Shown here: positions 14,487-23,351 of the stretch, in pieces
Position numbering within the stretch: the stretch's first letter is position 1
Layout: the number at the start of each line of letters is the position of its first letter
Origin: Verrucomicrobiaceae bacterium
GTDB taxonomy: Bacteria; Verrucomicrobiota; Verrucomicrobiia; Verrucomicrobiales; Akkermansiaceae
Direction: 5' to 3'
DNA: 33,115 nt
Assembly: GCA_027484055.1 (NCBI GenBank)
Contig: JAIXQH010000023.1
Location: 1-33,115 of the forward strand
Made by a program: the position numbers and the translations under genes
Notes under the pieces: generated by a model
Told to the model about the DNA's origin: nothing
Databases searched by the model: none
What the model saw: only the letters and a program-made list of their open reading frames with translations

Positions 14487-16844
14487 ATGAATTCCAATTC
14501 TCCAGAAGATCGCCTGCTCGATGAACTACTCCACGTGCAGGCCAAAGGCCCGGACGAAGCATTCATCAAGCAGATCGAAGCCGCCATCCATGCTAGACCG
14601 AACCCTGCTGGGAAAGACCTAGCTCCACGTCGCTATGGTCGCCTCGCCATCGCGGCAAGTATCGGCCTTGTCGCAGGCATCTCCGCTTCGTCCTACTTGC
14701 TAATTCGGCATCCTCAGTTGGCGCTCGCCCAGAGTGGTATGAATCCTAAAGAGGCACTCGCCGCCCAATTAGCGAAAGACGCTTCAATGGAATACCAACT
14801 TAATAAGGCCATTCGCGAACAAGAAGATAAAGTCGAAGAGCGGCGGAAGGTGCTGACCACGATTGCTAGAACCAAAGGCATCATTTACAAGGGTACAGAC
14901 TCGTTTTATGGCCAATCTGGAGTGGATGAGGATCAAGGAGCGAGGAATGCTCTTGGGGAATATACTCAGATTGAGCGGGAAAAAATGGAGATGGAGAGTC
15001 AGCTAAAAGACAGTGTGGCTATGGCCGAAGCCCACCGCGAAGAAGCCATCAAACGCGGCCTTGACGCCCAAGATTATGGGGATGCAAAGAAAGATTTTGA
15101 AGCCGATCAGCAACTCTTGATGGCAATGAAGCGCAAGCAGGGCGAACTCCGCGTTGCAGCTGCGGGCGCTTCTCCATCAGCCGTTCTACCCGAATCCGTT
15201 GATAAATTCACCGATCTAGCCGCCAATGATGTCGACTCACTCCGAAGCGGTTCTCCCGCCTTGGGCGGAAAAGGCGAGAGTGCGGTCATGGGCGCGGGGA
15301 TGGCTACGGGCATGGGCGCGAGTGGCGGCAAACTTACGAATGGCTTGCTGGCAACAATTCCTAAGGAGAAACAGCCCCCTGCCGATGCCGTCTCCGGCGA
15401 CCACTACGGCCGTTTCATCGACCAGCCTTGGAAATCACCCGCAAGCGATCCGCTTTCTACCTTTTCCATCGATGTCGATACGGCGTCCTACAGCAATGTC
15501 CGCCGCATGATCCAAGAGGGCCGTGAAATCCCACGCGATGCCGTGCGCATTGAGGAGTGTATCAACGCCTTCAGCTATCACTATCAGCAGCCAAAGGGCG
15601 ATGCGCCGTTTGCCGTGAGCGCTTCTTTGGCAGTCTGCCCCTGGGCACCTGCACACCAGTTAGTCCGGGTGGCGATCAAGGGCCGTGAGATTGAAGCGAG
15701 CAAGCGCCCAGCCTCGAATCTTACATTCCTCATTGATGTCTCTGGCTCGATGCAGAGTTCAGACAAGCTGCCCTTGCTGAAGCAGTCGATGGCGACGCTG
15801 GTCTCACAACTCGACGAGCGCGACCGGGTGGCGATCGTTGTTTACGCGGGCTCAGAAGGTGTAGCGCTGCCCCCCACGCGTCTCGATTCGGAAGGCCGCG
15901 CCACCGTGCTCAAGGCCCTTGCGAATCTTGAAGCGGGCGGCTCGACGAACGGAGGAGCCGGCATCAACCGTGCTTACGAACTTGCCATGAAGGAAAAAGT
16001 CACCGGCGGCGTAAACCGGGTGATCCTAGCCACCGACGGAGATTTCAATGTCGGTGTCACCGGTCAGGATGCACTCGTCGAGTTGGTGAAGGAACGCGCT
16101 CAAGGTGGAGTTTACCTAACGGTCCTCGGTTTCGGCACTGGGAATCTGAATGACTCCATGATGGACGCCATCACCCGCGACGGAAATGGGAACTACTTCT
16201 ACATCGACTCTGAGCGAGAGGGGCGAAAGGTGTTCCTTGAAAAGCTCAGTGGCACGCTAGTCACGATCGCCAAAGACGTGAAAATCCAAGTCGAGTTCAA
16301 CCCCGTTAGAGTGGGCAGTTACCGCCTCATCGGCTACGCCAACCGGGTGCTTCGTAATGAAGACTTTAGCAACGACAAGGTCGATGCGGGCGACATCGGA
16401 GCAGGTCATACGGTCACCGCGTTTTATGAACTCACACCGCCTAGTGAAGTCACTCATGCCGATGATTTAAAATACAAAGTCGCGCCACCGCAGACCACCG
16501 CGTCTGGGGAATGGCTCACGGTGAAGCTCCGCCACAAACATCCAGATGGAAATGAAAGCCGCCTCATTGAGTTCCCGCTCACCGGCGAGCCACTGGCTCT
16601 GGATAAGACCGAAGCCGATTTCCAATTCGCCACCGCTGCCGCTCTCTTCGGCATGAAGCTCCGCGGGATGGATGAGCTAAAAGACATCGGCTGGGAGAAA
16701 GTGCTAGAACTCGCCAAGCCTGGCCTCGGCGATGACCCCAAAGAAGATCGTGCGGAGTTTGTGACGCTGGTGAAGAAGCTGGCTGGCACTCAGGAGCGGA
16801 ATCTACCCGAGCCCGCCGAGGTCGTGCCGGAGGCTGGTAAGTGA
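14487..16844 (+). CDS. YfbK-like von Willebrand factor A membrane protein with anti-sigma-like N-terminus
   Basis: 785 residues from ATG 14487. The first 50 residues are short, charged and cytoplasmic-looking (SPEDRLLDELLHVQAKGPDE), followed by one membrane helix (about 52-73). A coiled-coil-rich region comes next (about 90-225, IREQEDKVEERRK and similar). Then the YfbK N-terminal segment (FSIDVDTASYSNVRRMI), a VWA domain with a perfect MIDAS start DVSGS at about 417-421 and TDGDFNVG near 515, and a C-terminal YfbK_C-like domain. YfbK proteins are of uncertain function. An N-terminus plus helix directly behind an ECF sigma gene suggests that it doubles as the anti-sigma factor. The long frame from 14265 is rejected because it overlaps the sigma gene. 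Confidence 0.85.
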   Translation: MNSNSPEDRLLDELLHVQAKGPDEAFIKQIEAAIHARPNPAGKDLAPRRYGRLAIAASIGLVAGISASSYLLIRHPQLALAQSGMNPKEALAAQLAKDASMEYQLNKAIREQEDKVEERRKVLTTIARTKGIIYKGTDSFYGQSGVDEDQGARNALGEYTQIEREKMEMESQLKDSVAMAEAHREEAIKRGLDAQDYGDAKKDFEADQQLLMAMKRKQGELRVAAAGASPSAVLPESVDKFTDLAANDVDSLRSGSPALGGKGESAVMGAGMATGMGASGGKLTNGLLATIPKEKQPPADAVSGDHYGRFIDQPWKSPASDPLSTFSIDVDTASYSNVRRMIQEGREIPRDAVRIEECINAFSYHYQQPKGDAPFAVSASLAVCPWAPAHQLVRVAIKGREIEASKRPASNLTFLIDVSGSMQSSDKLPLLKQSMATLVSQLDERDRVAIVVYAGSEGVALPPTRLDSEGRATVLKALANLEAGGSTNGGAGINRAYELAMKEKVTGGVNRVILATDGDFNVGVTGQDALVELVKERAQGGVYLTVLGFGTGNLNDSMMDAITRDGNGNYFYIDSEREGRKVFLEKLSGTLVTIAKDVKIQVEFNPVRVGSYRLIGYANRVLRNEDFSNDKVDAGDIGAGHTVTAFYELTPPSEVTHADDLKYKVAPPQTTASGEWLTVKLRHKHPDGNESRLIEFPLTGEPLALDKTEADFQFATAAALFGMKLRGMDELKDIGWEKVLELAKPGLGDDPKEDRAEFVTLVKKLAGTQERNLPEPAEVVPEAGK

Positions 16845-16968
16845 AAGCGGAGATGTTTGTAGCGTCGCTCTGTCAGCGTCGGTGCTGCTGGGCTGCGCGG
16901 AGCTCTTCATTCGCTTTGCCAAGTTCACCTCATGCCTCGCGGCGAGTTTGCGACGGTCGCAGACACGC
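16845..16968. other. Short convergent intergenic region
   Basis: 124 bases between the stops of the VWA gene (+) and the GH57 gene (-). It holds a small hairpin GCGAC-G-GTCGC near 16950-16960 without a T-run. A 63-codon frame starting at 16841 is Arg/Cys/Ser-rich and not credible. Confidence 0.4.
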
Positions 16969-18156
16969 CTACAGGGATTCTTGGGCGCGGCGGAGGCGGA
17001 TTTGTAAATCAGCGAGCACGTTCATGAAATAGATGTAGGCGTCGTAGGGACTGGGGTAGGGCGTGAAATAAGAATGCACGCTGCCGTCGGTGCCGCCTTT
17101 GGTGGACATCCAGTAGAAGTGGTCTGAGGTCTGCATCTTCGCCCAGTAATCGGTGAGGATGGGATCGTTGACGGCGAGGATTTCGGCTTCGAGGCGGTGG
17201 ACTTTTTCAATCGCTTCTTGCTGCATGACATTGCCCATCCAGGCGGAGAGATCGCGCTCGGTGTCGGCCCAAGAGGTGAGGGTGTCGCAGGAATACTCGC
17301 GGGAGGCGCGGTAGAGATCGACCGCTTCGGTGGGGGTGACCCACTGAAGGCCGGCCTCGCTGAGGGCTTCGGGGATGGCTTCCCAGAAGTCGAAGATGCC
17401 GGTGAGTTTGTTTTGATGCTCGCCGATGTTTTCGTAGTCGAGGCAGAGGTTGACGATGTCGCCCTCGCAGGCGGCGAGCCAAGTGGCGAATTTCTCGGCC
17501 GTGAGCGGGTATTCGGACCAGTTCGGGTCGGAGTAGCGGAAGCCGAGGTCATCGGAGAGGGTGACATTCCGCAGTAGCGTCTTGATGCGGGCGGTGGTGG
17601 GCGCGCGGTAGAGGAAATTCGGGGAGTCGGCACCGAGCACGCGGGGGACACCCTCGGCGATGATGCCGTCGAAGCCCATGGTCTCGGCCTTGGCGGCGAT
17701 GGCGTCGTTGTAAATGAGCTCGGTATTCCGAAAGACGCGGGGGCGGATGTGGAAGACTTCTTCGAGTTTTTCCAAATGGAGGTCCACTTGGCGGTCGAAT
17801 TCTTTGTTGGAATGAACGAAGGCAAGCGAGTGATAGTAGGTCTCCGCAAGTAGCTCGACGCCACCGGAGGCGACGAGTTCTTGGAAGGAGGCGAGCACGT
17901 CGGGGCGGTAGCGCTGCATTTGCTCGATGACGGTGCCACTGATGGAGAGGGCGATGCGGAAGCGGCCTTCGTTTTGCTCGATGAGGCGCTGGAAGAGGCG
18001 GTTGGCGGGGAGGTAGCAGTTGTCGGCGATTTTCGACAGGATGCCTGCGTTGAGGGCCTCGTTTTCATAGGCGGCATTTTCGCCGATTTTAAAGAAATCG
18101 TAGGGCAGCAGTCGATTTGGCTGATGGACTTGGAAGTATAGGCAAACGTCGGGCAT
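16969..18156 (-). CDS. Glycoside hydrolase family 57 (alpha-amylase type)
   Basis: 395 residues from ATG at 18156 (MPDVCLYFQVHQPNRLLPYD); an in-frame extension to 18240 would run into the upstream gene. The opening YFQVHQP is the first conserved GH57 region. LLAETYYHSLAF at 103-113 is the second. VFRNTELIYND at 141-151 carries the presumed nucleophile Glu 146, and SDDLGFRYSD at 201-210 the presumed acid/base Asp. The enzyme would act on alpha-1,4-glucans such as glycogen. It sits 29 bases downstream of a GT4 glycogen-synthase-like gene, a pairing known from other glycogen loci, so the two likely handle storage glucan together. Confidence 0.88.
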   Translation of the reverse strand: MPDVCLYFQVHQPNRLLPYDFFKIGENAAYENEALNAGILSKIADNCYLPANRLFQRLIEQNEGRFRIALSISGTVIEQMQRYRPDVLASFQELVASGGVELLAETYYHSLAFVHSNKEFDRQVDLHLEKLEEVFHIRPRVFRNTELIYNDAIAAKAETMGFDGIIAEGVPRVLGADSPNFLYRAPTTARIKTLLRNVTLSDDLGFRYSDPNWSEYPLTAEKFATWLAACEGDIVNLCLDYENIGEHQNKLTGIFDFWEAIPEALSEAGLQWVTPTEAVDLYRASREYSCDTLTSWADTERDLSAWMGNVMQQEAIEKVHRLEAEILAVNDPILTDYWAKMQTSDHFYWMSTKGGTDGSVHSYFTPYPSPYDAYIYFMNVLADLQIRLRRAQESL

Positions 18157-18185
18157 GTGCTTGTGGGGGGAGCTAAAAGTGGAAA

Positions 18186-19487
18186 CTAGGAAACGAGTTC
18201 GGTGTAAATTTTCATCACCTTCGCGGCGGCGGCGTCCCATGTGGCAGCGGCGATGTCGAGCTTGGCTTGGGCGATGACTTGCTGGCGGAGTGGCTCGTCA
18301 GTGAGTAGGTCGAGGATATGCTGGGCCATGAGCTCGACATCCCAGTGGTCGGCTTTGAGGGCACCTTGGAGCACTTCGGCGACGCCGGATTGCTTGGAAA
18401 TCACAGCCGGGATGCCGAATTGGGCGGCTTCGAGCGCAGAGAGGCCGAAGGGTTCGGAGACGGAGGGCATGCAGTAAACATCCGTCATGGAGAGCAGGTC
18501 ATGGACCTTTTCGGTATCGAGAAATCCGGTGAAATGGAAGTGGCCGCCGAGTCCTTGAAAGGCACCGGATTCGATGAGTGGGCGGAGCTTTTCCCCGGTG
18601 CCGGCGACGACGAAGCGCACGTCTGGATACTGGGCGATGACGCGTGAGGCCGTTTGCAGGAAAAATTCTGGGCCTTTCTGTGAAGTGAGACGACCGAGGA
18701 AAAGCACGAGTTTCTCGGGGAATTTTTTCTTGGTTTCAAAGGCCGCGACCGGGTCCGCACCATTGTGAACCGGGCGAATCTTTGCGGGAGCGATGCCGTA
18801 ATGGCTGGCGATGATCTCGCCCGTGTAGCGGCTCACCGGGATGACGCAGTCGGCCTGCTCCATGCCGTAGCGCTCGAGTTCATAGATCCAACCCCGGGCA
18901 TCTGCCCCTGCGCGGTCGTATTGGAGGGCGTGGACGTGGACGACGAGTGGCTTACCAGTGGCTTTTTTCACCTCCACGCCGGCGAGGAAGGTCATCCAAT
19001 CGTGCGCATGGATGAGGTCGAAGTCTTCGAGCAGGGCGAGTTTGGCGGCAATTTTCGAGAATTCGACGACTTTGTTGCCGAGGTCTGGGCCGTAAAGATC
19101 GCCGATTTTAAACGAGTCGAGCTGTTGGCGAGTGGTGTGGGAAAACTGGATTTCGCCGCCGGGGGTGACTTCGAGGGTGGATTCGCTGAGCTCGGTGAGG
19201 CTGCCGTCGGCGTAGGGATCGAGGAATATCGGCACGCGGCGGACTTGGGCGATGCTCTCGTAGGAGTAGCGGCTCTCCACGGTTTTCAGGGTCTCCAGAC
19301 TGAGCTGATTGAGTCCCTGGAGCTTGAAGGAGGGGAAATCGCTATCTGGCGAGGATTTCGGGACGACGACGGTGAGGTCCACGAGCTTGGCAAGCGCACG
19401 GGACAACCCGAGGCATGCCACACCAAGGCCGCCGTTGATAAGTGGGGGGAATTCCCAGCCTAGTTTGAGGACGCGGAGACGATTCAT
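18186..19487 (-). CDS. GT4 glycosyltransferase, glycogen-synthase-like
   Basis: 433 residues from ATG at 19487 (MNRLRVLKLGWEFPPLINGG); the longer frame to 19553 adds residues that do not fit the family. The N-terminal Rossmann half shows EFPPLINGGLGVACLGLSRA for substrate entry and LIHAHDWMTFLAG. The C-terminal half shows VHNGAD, LFLGRLTSQKGPEFFL, and the GT4/GT5 nucleotide-sugar motif EPFGLSALEAAQFGIPAV. It transfers glucose from a nucleotide sugar, probably to glycogen, given the GH57 amylase 29 bases downstream in the same transcript. Related cytoplasmic GT4 enzymes with other acceptors remain possible. Confidence 0.85.
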   Translation of the reverse strand: MNRLRVLKLGWEFPPLINGGLGVACLGLSRALAKLVDLTVVVPKSSPDSDFPSFKLQGLNQLSLETLKTVESRYSYESIAQVRRVPIFLDPYADGSLTELSESTLEVTPGGEIQFSHTTRQQLDSFKIGDLYGPDLGNKVVEFSKIAAKLALLEDFDLIHAHDWMTFLAGVEVKKATGKPLVVHVHALQYDRAGADARGWIYELERYGMEQADCVIPVSRYTGEIIASHYGIAPAKIRPVHNGADPVAAFETKKKFPEKLVLFLGRLTSQKGPEFFLQTASRVIAQYPDVRFVVAGTGEKLRPLIESGAFQGLGGHFHFTGFLDTEKVHDLLSMTDVYCMPSVSEPFGLSALEAAQFGIPAVISKQSGVAEVLQGALKADHWDVELMAQHILDLLTDEPLRQQVIAQAKLDIAAATWDAAAAKVMKIYTELVS

Positions 19488-19772
19488 GTTAAAGAACGAG
19501 TGAACGACCACTTCGTTCGGATGGGAAGGCGTCGCTGTCGAGTCGGTTTCCACTAAAGCAAGCGGCGGGCCAAGATCGTGGAAGGGTCTGCGAGGGTATC
19601 ACGACTTCACATCGAGGTTGCACTTGGCGCTTGGAAGCGGCGGACACTCCGCGCAAAGTGCCGCTCCTGCCGGTGATAATGAACGATTTTAGACGAGCTG
19701 GGGACAGTCCGTCGCTTGAAAGTCGAATCGCAGTATCAGCCACCATCTCTTCAGACCCTACGACATTCCACC
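19488..19772. other. Divergent intergenic region with a hairpin, probable promoter region
   Basis: 285 bases between the divergent GT4 (-) and MoxR (+) genes, so promoters for both should lie here; I could not pick convincing -35/-10 boxes. A hairpin with arms CACTTGGCGC (19621-19630) and GCGCAAAGTG (19651-19660), nine of ten bases paired, has GGCGGACACTCC in its loop. It looks like a dispersed palindromic repeat. Confidence 0.45.
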
Positions 19773-20792
19773 ATGACCTTTGATACGGAAACTCGCCCCA
19801 CCCCACCCTTTAACCCAGCAGACGCGGAAGTCCTCGTCCGTGGCGCATCGCTGTGGATTCAGCCATTACGCAGCGAAATCGGGCGCTACTTGATCGGTCA
19901 AAGTGACCTCGTGGACCGCCTCCTGATTTCCCTCTTGGTAAAAGGCCATATTCTCCTCGAAGGTGTGCCGGGGCTGGCTAAAACCCTGGCACTCAAGACC
20001 TTGGCCTCGCTGGTGAATGCGAAATTTAACCGCATCCAGTTCACCCCGGACATGCTGCCCGCCGACATCGTGGGCACGCAAATTTACGATCCCCGCGAGG
20101 CTCAGTTCCGCGTTAAGCACGGTCCGGTTTTCGCCAATTTCATCCTAGCAGACGAGATCAACCGCGCTCCCGCGAAAGTGCAGAGCGCCCTGCTCGAAGC
20201 GATGCAGGAAAAGCAAGTGACCATCGGCGAGCAGACCTTCCTGCTGCCCTCCCCATTTTTTGTCCTAGCCACACAAAACCCACTCGAACAAGAAGGCACC
20301 TATCCACTGCCAGAAGCCCAGCTTGACCGTTTCATGATGAAAGTTGTCATGGACTATCCAACGGAAGATGAGGAAATGCGCGTGCTCGACCTCGCCGGGA
20401 CCACAGAAGAGATGCCGGTCCCTAAGCCCATGGTCAGTCTCGAAGCAATCCAGCAGGCACGCACCGTGGTGAACGGTCTTTACCTCGATGAAAAAGTGAA
20501 ACGCTACATCGTCCGGCTCGTCCACGCGACACGCCGGCCTGACGAATACGGCGTCCACATCGCCCCACTCATTCGAGTCGGCGCCTCACCCCGCGCGACG
20601 ATCAATCTAGCCCTAGCAAGTCGCGCGCATGCCTTCCTCAACGGTCGCGCCTACGTCACTCCGCACGATGTAAAAAGCATCGCCATGGACGTGCTTCGCC
20701 ACCGCGTCACGGTGACCTACGAAGCCGAGGCCGAGGGCCTAAATAGCGAGCAAGTCATCACTCGCATTCTCGACGAGTTAGCCGTGCCATGA
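19773..20792 (+). CDS. MoxR-family AAA+ ATPase
   Basis: 339 residues from ATG 19773; a TTG at 19716 would add 19 residues of poor family fit. Walker A GVPGLAKT is at 64-71, Walker B ILADEINR at 124-131, and sensor 1 in LATQNPLEQEGTYPLPEAQL around 168-187. The AAA lid domain with SPRATINLALASRAHAF follows. MoxR ATPases act as chaperones for neighbouring VWA proteins, inserting metal or remodelling complexes. It is the first gene of the Bat-type operon and overlaps the next by ATGA. Confidence 0.93.
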   Translation: MTFDTETRPTPPFNPADAEVLVRGASLWIQPLRSEIGRYLIGQSDLVDRLLISLLVKGHILLEGVPGLAKTLALKTLASLVNAKFNRIQFTPDMLPADIVGTQIYDPREAQFRVKHGPVFANFILADEINRAPAKVQSALLEAMQEKQVTIGEQTFLLPSPFFVLATQNPLEQEGTYPLPEAQLDRFMMKVVMDYPTEDEEMRVLDLAGTTEEMPVPKPMVSLEAIQQARTVVNGLYLDEKVKRYIVRLVHATRRPDEYGVHIAPLIRVGASPRATINLALASRAHAFLNGRAYVTPHDVKSIAMDVLRHRVTVTYEAEAEGLNSEQVITRILDELAVP

Positions 20793-21736
20793 TCAAACCA
20801 CTCGCAAGCACCCCCGTTAGTCTCGAAGACGAAGCGCGCGCTGCGGAAATCCTTGGTCGCGTCCGGCGCATGGAAGTCCGGACGAATCGGCTGGTGGATG
20901 ATTCCCTAGCAGGACGCTACGCCAGTGTCTTCAAAGGCCGCGGCATGGACTTCGACCGCGTGCGAAACTACGTCCCCGGTGACGATGTCCGCACCATCGA
21001 CTGGAATGTCACCGCCCGCACCGGAGACGCTCATGTGAAGGTCTTCACCGAGGAACGCGAACTCACCATTTTACTCATCATCGACGTGAGTGCCTCTTCC
21101 GATTTTGGGTCCGTCGCAGACTCGAAACGCGAACTCGCCGCAGAAGCCGCAGGTGTGCTCGCGGCATCGGCGATTCGTAATCGCGATAAGGTGGGACTCA
21201 TCCTTTTTAGCGATACCGTGGAGTTATACATTTCGCCGGGAAAAGGGCGGACTCACATCATGCGCCTCATCCGCGAGACCCTATATTTCCAACCCGAGCA
21301 ACGCGGCACGGATATCTCTGCCGCGCTCGATTTTGCCAACCAAGTCACGCACCGGAAATCGGTCATCTTCCTTGTCTCAGATTTCTGCCTAGGCGCACCC
21401 TTCGAGGCGAATTTAGCAAAACTCCGCAACAAGCTCCAAGTGACGAACCGGCGCCATGATGTGATCGCGGTGTCGGTGACGGATCCGCGTGAGGAATCCC
21501 TGCCGAATGTCGGGCGCATCTGCATCGAAGACGCAGAAACCGGAGAAGTCATCGAGATCGATACGGGGAGCGCCACGGTCAGAGACGCCTATGAGAAGCA
21601 ATCCCGTCACCGCCGCGAGACTACGGCCATCCGCATCCGCTCGCTGGGAATTGATCTGTTGGAGTTCATCAATGGAGAGTACTGGATGCCTGCGCTCATG
21701 AGTTTTTTCCAAAGCCGCCGGCAGCGTTCCGGCTGA
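20789..21736 (+). CDS. DUF58 protein (VWA-like)
   Basis: 315 residues, starting at an ATG overlapping the MoxR stop. The DUF58 signature is seen as VRNYVPGDDVRTIDWNVTAR at 58-77, followed by IIDVSASSDFG with a MIDAS-like DxSxS at 99-103 and LVSDF near 197. There is no membrane helix, so it is probably the cytoplasmic partner of MoxR. From known operons, MoxR plus DUF58 regulate or assemble the membrane-bound VWA proteins BatA and BatB encoded downstream. The spacing to the next gene is 13 bases. Confidence 0.92.
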   Translation: MIKPLASTPVSLEDEARAAEILGRVRRMEVRTNRLVDDSLAGRYASVFKGRGMDFDRVRNYVPGDDVRTIDWNVTARTGDAHVKVFTEERELTILLIIDVSASSDFGSVADSKRELAAEAAGVLAASAIRNRDKVGLILFSDTVELYISPGKGRTHIMRLIRETLYFQPEQRGTDISAALDFANQVTHRKSVIFLVSDFCLGAPFEANLAKLRNKLQVTNRRHDVIAVSVTDPREESLPNVGRICIEDAETGEVIEIDTGSATVRDAYEKQSRHRRETTAIRIRSLGIDLLEFINGEYWMPALMSFFQSRRQRSG

Positions 21737-21749
21737 TTTTTTCTCTGCC

Positions 21750-22337
21750 ATGATTTCTAAGATCACAGTTCCCAGATTCCTTGGTCAGAGTCTCCTCATG
21801 TTAGGATTTCTCGTGGCGAATGCAGCTGCCCAAGCTCCAGAGGAAGATATCCGTGGCCCCCGCCCACTGGTGGTGATTCCGGAGCCCGAGAAGTCGCCCG
21901 TCATTCTTTGGTGTTCCATCGGTGCGGGGCTATTGCTCGTCGCCGTCATCCTGTATCTTTGGAAAAAACGCCGCCGTAAGCTGAAGCGAGCCAGTCCTTC
22001 AGAAATGGCACTAGCCGCACTTGTGGAGCTTGAAAAAAATCCGGATGCACTCGCCGCCGAGGCCTTCGCTGACCAAGCCGCGAAGACGATCCGGCACTTC
22101 ATCATGGAGCGTTTCGGCATCGCCGCACCCCGGCGGACGACCGAGGAATTTCTCCAAGCCCTAGCAAAGGATGAGAGTTCACCACTCCTTCGTGAAAGCC
22201 CGCAATTGCAGCAATTTCTCAGTTCCTGTGATCTCGCAAAATTTGCCGGCTCAGCGCTCACCGTTCAACAGCGCGGTGTGTTGATTCAATCCGCCCGCGA
22301 CTTCGTGGTCGCCACTTCTCAAAGCGCTCAATCATGA
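21750..22337 (+). CDS. Membrane-anchored operon protein (DUF4381-like)
   Basis: 195 residues: a signal peptide (residues about 10-28, LGQSLLMLGFLVANAAAQ), a short Pro-rich periplasmic segment, one helix (about 48-70) and KKRRRKLKRA as a cytoplasmic border. The soluble domain that follows contains IRHFIMERFGIAAPRRTTEE and a LREXPQLQQFLSSCDLAKFA-type segment. This layout fits the helper protein usually placed between DUF58 and BatA genes (DUF4381 type). It is coupled to batA by ATGA overlap and probably contacts the MoxR/DUF58 complex at the membrane. Confidence 0.75.
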   Translation: MISKITVPRFLGQSLLMLGFLVANAAAQAPEEDIRGPRPLVVIPEPEKSPVILWCSIGAGLLLVAVILYLWKKRRRKLKRASPSEMALAALVELEKNPDALAAEAFADQAAKTIRHFIMERFGIAAPRRTTEEFLQALAKDESSPLLRESPQLQQFLSSCDLAKFAGSALTVQQRGVLIQSARDFVVATSQSAQS

Positions 22338-23341
22338 CGGAAAGCTTTCAATTCGTTCACCCAGGATTCCTCTTCCTGCTGCTGCTACTGCCGCTCATGG
22401 CCATCTGGAAAGGTCGCTGGGGCCAGCCGGTGGCGGTGCGGATGCCATCCACGGTGGATGCGCTCCAAGTCGGCGCGAAGCCACGCTCGAAGTTCGGTGG
22501 CTTCCTGGCATTTCTCGGCCTACTATCCTTCGCCCTGCTCATCCTCGCACTCGCCCGCCCGCGTCATGGCAAGGGCTCTTCCGACATCGAGTCGAGTGGC
22601 ATCGACATGATCCTAACACTCGACGTCTCCGGCTCCATGGCCGCGCTCGACTTTCAACTCGCTGGCCAGCCGACGAACCGCTTGGACGTGGTGAAAAGTG
22701 TCGTTGAAAAATTCGTCGCACAGCGCCCGAACGATAAAATCGGCATGGTCGCCTTCGCGGGTCGGCCGTACCTTGTTAGCCCGTTGACGATGGACCAAGA
22801 ATTCATCACCAAACGCCTCCGCGATGTGAAAATGGGCCAAGTCGAGGACGGAACCGCGATCGGTTCTGCCATCGCGTCCTCAGTCGATCATCTCCGAGAT
22901 TCAAATGCTAAATCTCGGATTCTTATTCTCCTCACCGACGGGGTGAACAATGCTGGCGCGGTCAATCCGCTCACCGCAGCGGAGGCGGCGAAAGCCTTGG
23001 GAATCAAGATCTATACCATCGGCGCCGGAATCCGAGGGGAGGCTCCCGTGCCAGTGCAGGACGCCTTTGGCCGGACCCACTTCCAAACCGTTAAGGTCGA
23101 GATCGACGAGGAAATGCTCCAGAAAGTCGCGGCGGCCACGGGTGGTCAATCCTACCGCGCGACGGATACTGACTCTTTGGAGAAAATTTATGAATCCATC
23201 AACGCTCTTGAAACAACCACTCGTAAGCTCAAAAAGTATCAACAGTATGATGAACTCTATCTCTACTTTCTCATCCCTGGCCTCTGCTTGCTATTGATGG
23301 AGTTGGTCCTCCGCCAAACCCGATTCAGACGCTTACCCTAA
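22334..23341 (+). CDS. batA: BatA-like VWA membrane protein
   Basis: 335 residues. Two N-terminal hydrophobic helices (about 10-25 and 55-75), with LALARPRHG at the membrane edge as in BatA/BatB, then a VWA domain with MIDAS DVSGS at 97-101 and LLTDGVNN near 198. One C-terminal helix (about 308-327) is followed by RQTRFRRLP. Ten bases separate it from the BatB-BatC gene. The domain should face the periplasm or cytoplasm depending on the helices; from known Bat systems it takes part in stress tolerance or envelope function, but the precise role is not known. Confidence 0.88.
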   Translation: MTESFQFVHPGFLFLLLLLPLMAIWKGRWGQPVAVRMPSTVDALQVGAKPRSKFGGFLAFLGLLSFALLILALARPRHGKGSSDIESSGIDMILTLDVSGSMAALDFQLAGQPTNRLDVVKSVVEKFVAQRPNDKIGMVAFAGRPYLVSPLTMDQEFITKRLRDVKMGQVEDGTAIGSAIASSVDHLRDSNAKSRILILLTDGVNNAGAVNPLTAAEAAKALGIKIYTIGAGIRGEAPVPVQDAFGRTHFQTVKVEIDEEMLQKVAAATGGQSYRATDTDSLEKIYESINALETTTRKLKKYQQYDELYLYFLIPGLCLLLMELVLRQTRFRRLP

Positions 23342-23351
23342 TCTCAGCACC

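Noticed and set aside
16841..17032. 63-codon frame starting at the stop of the VWA gene
   Set aside because: Arg/Cys/Ser-rich composition, overlap with the GH57 3' end and no family match.
17022..18077. Long minus-strand frame rich in Ser, Pro and Thr
   Set aside because: It is an out-of-frame shadow of the GH57 gene, which has clear catalytic motifs.
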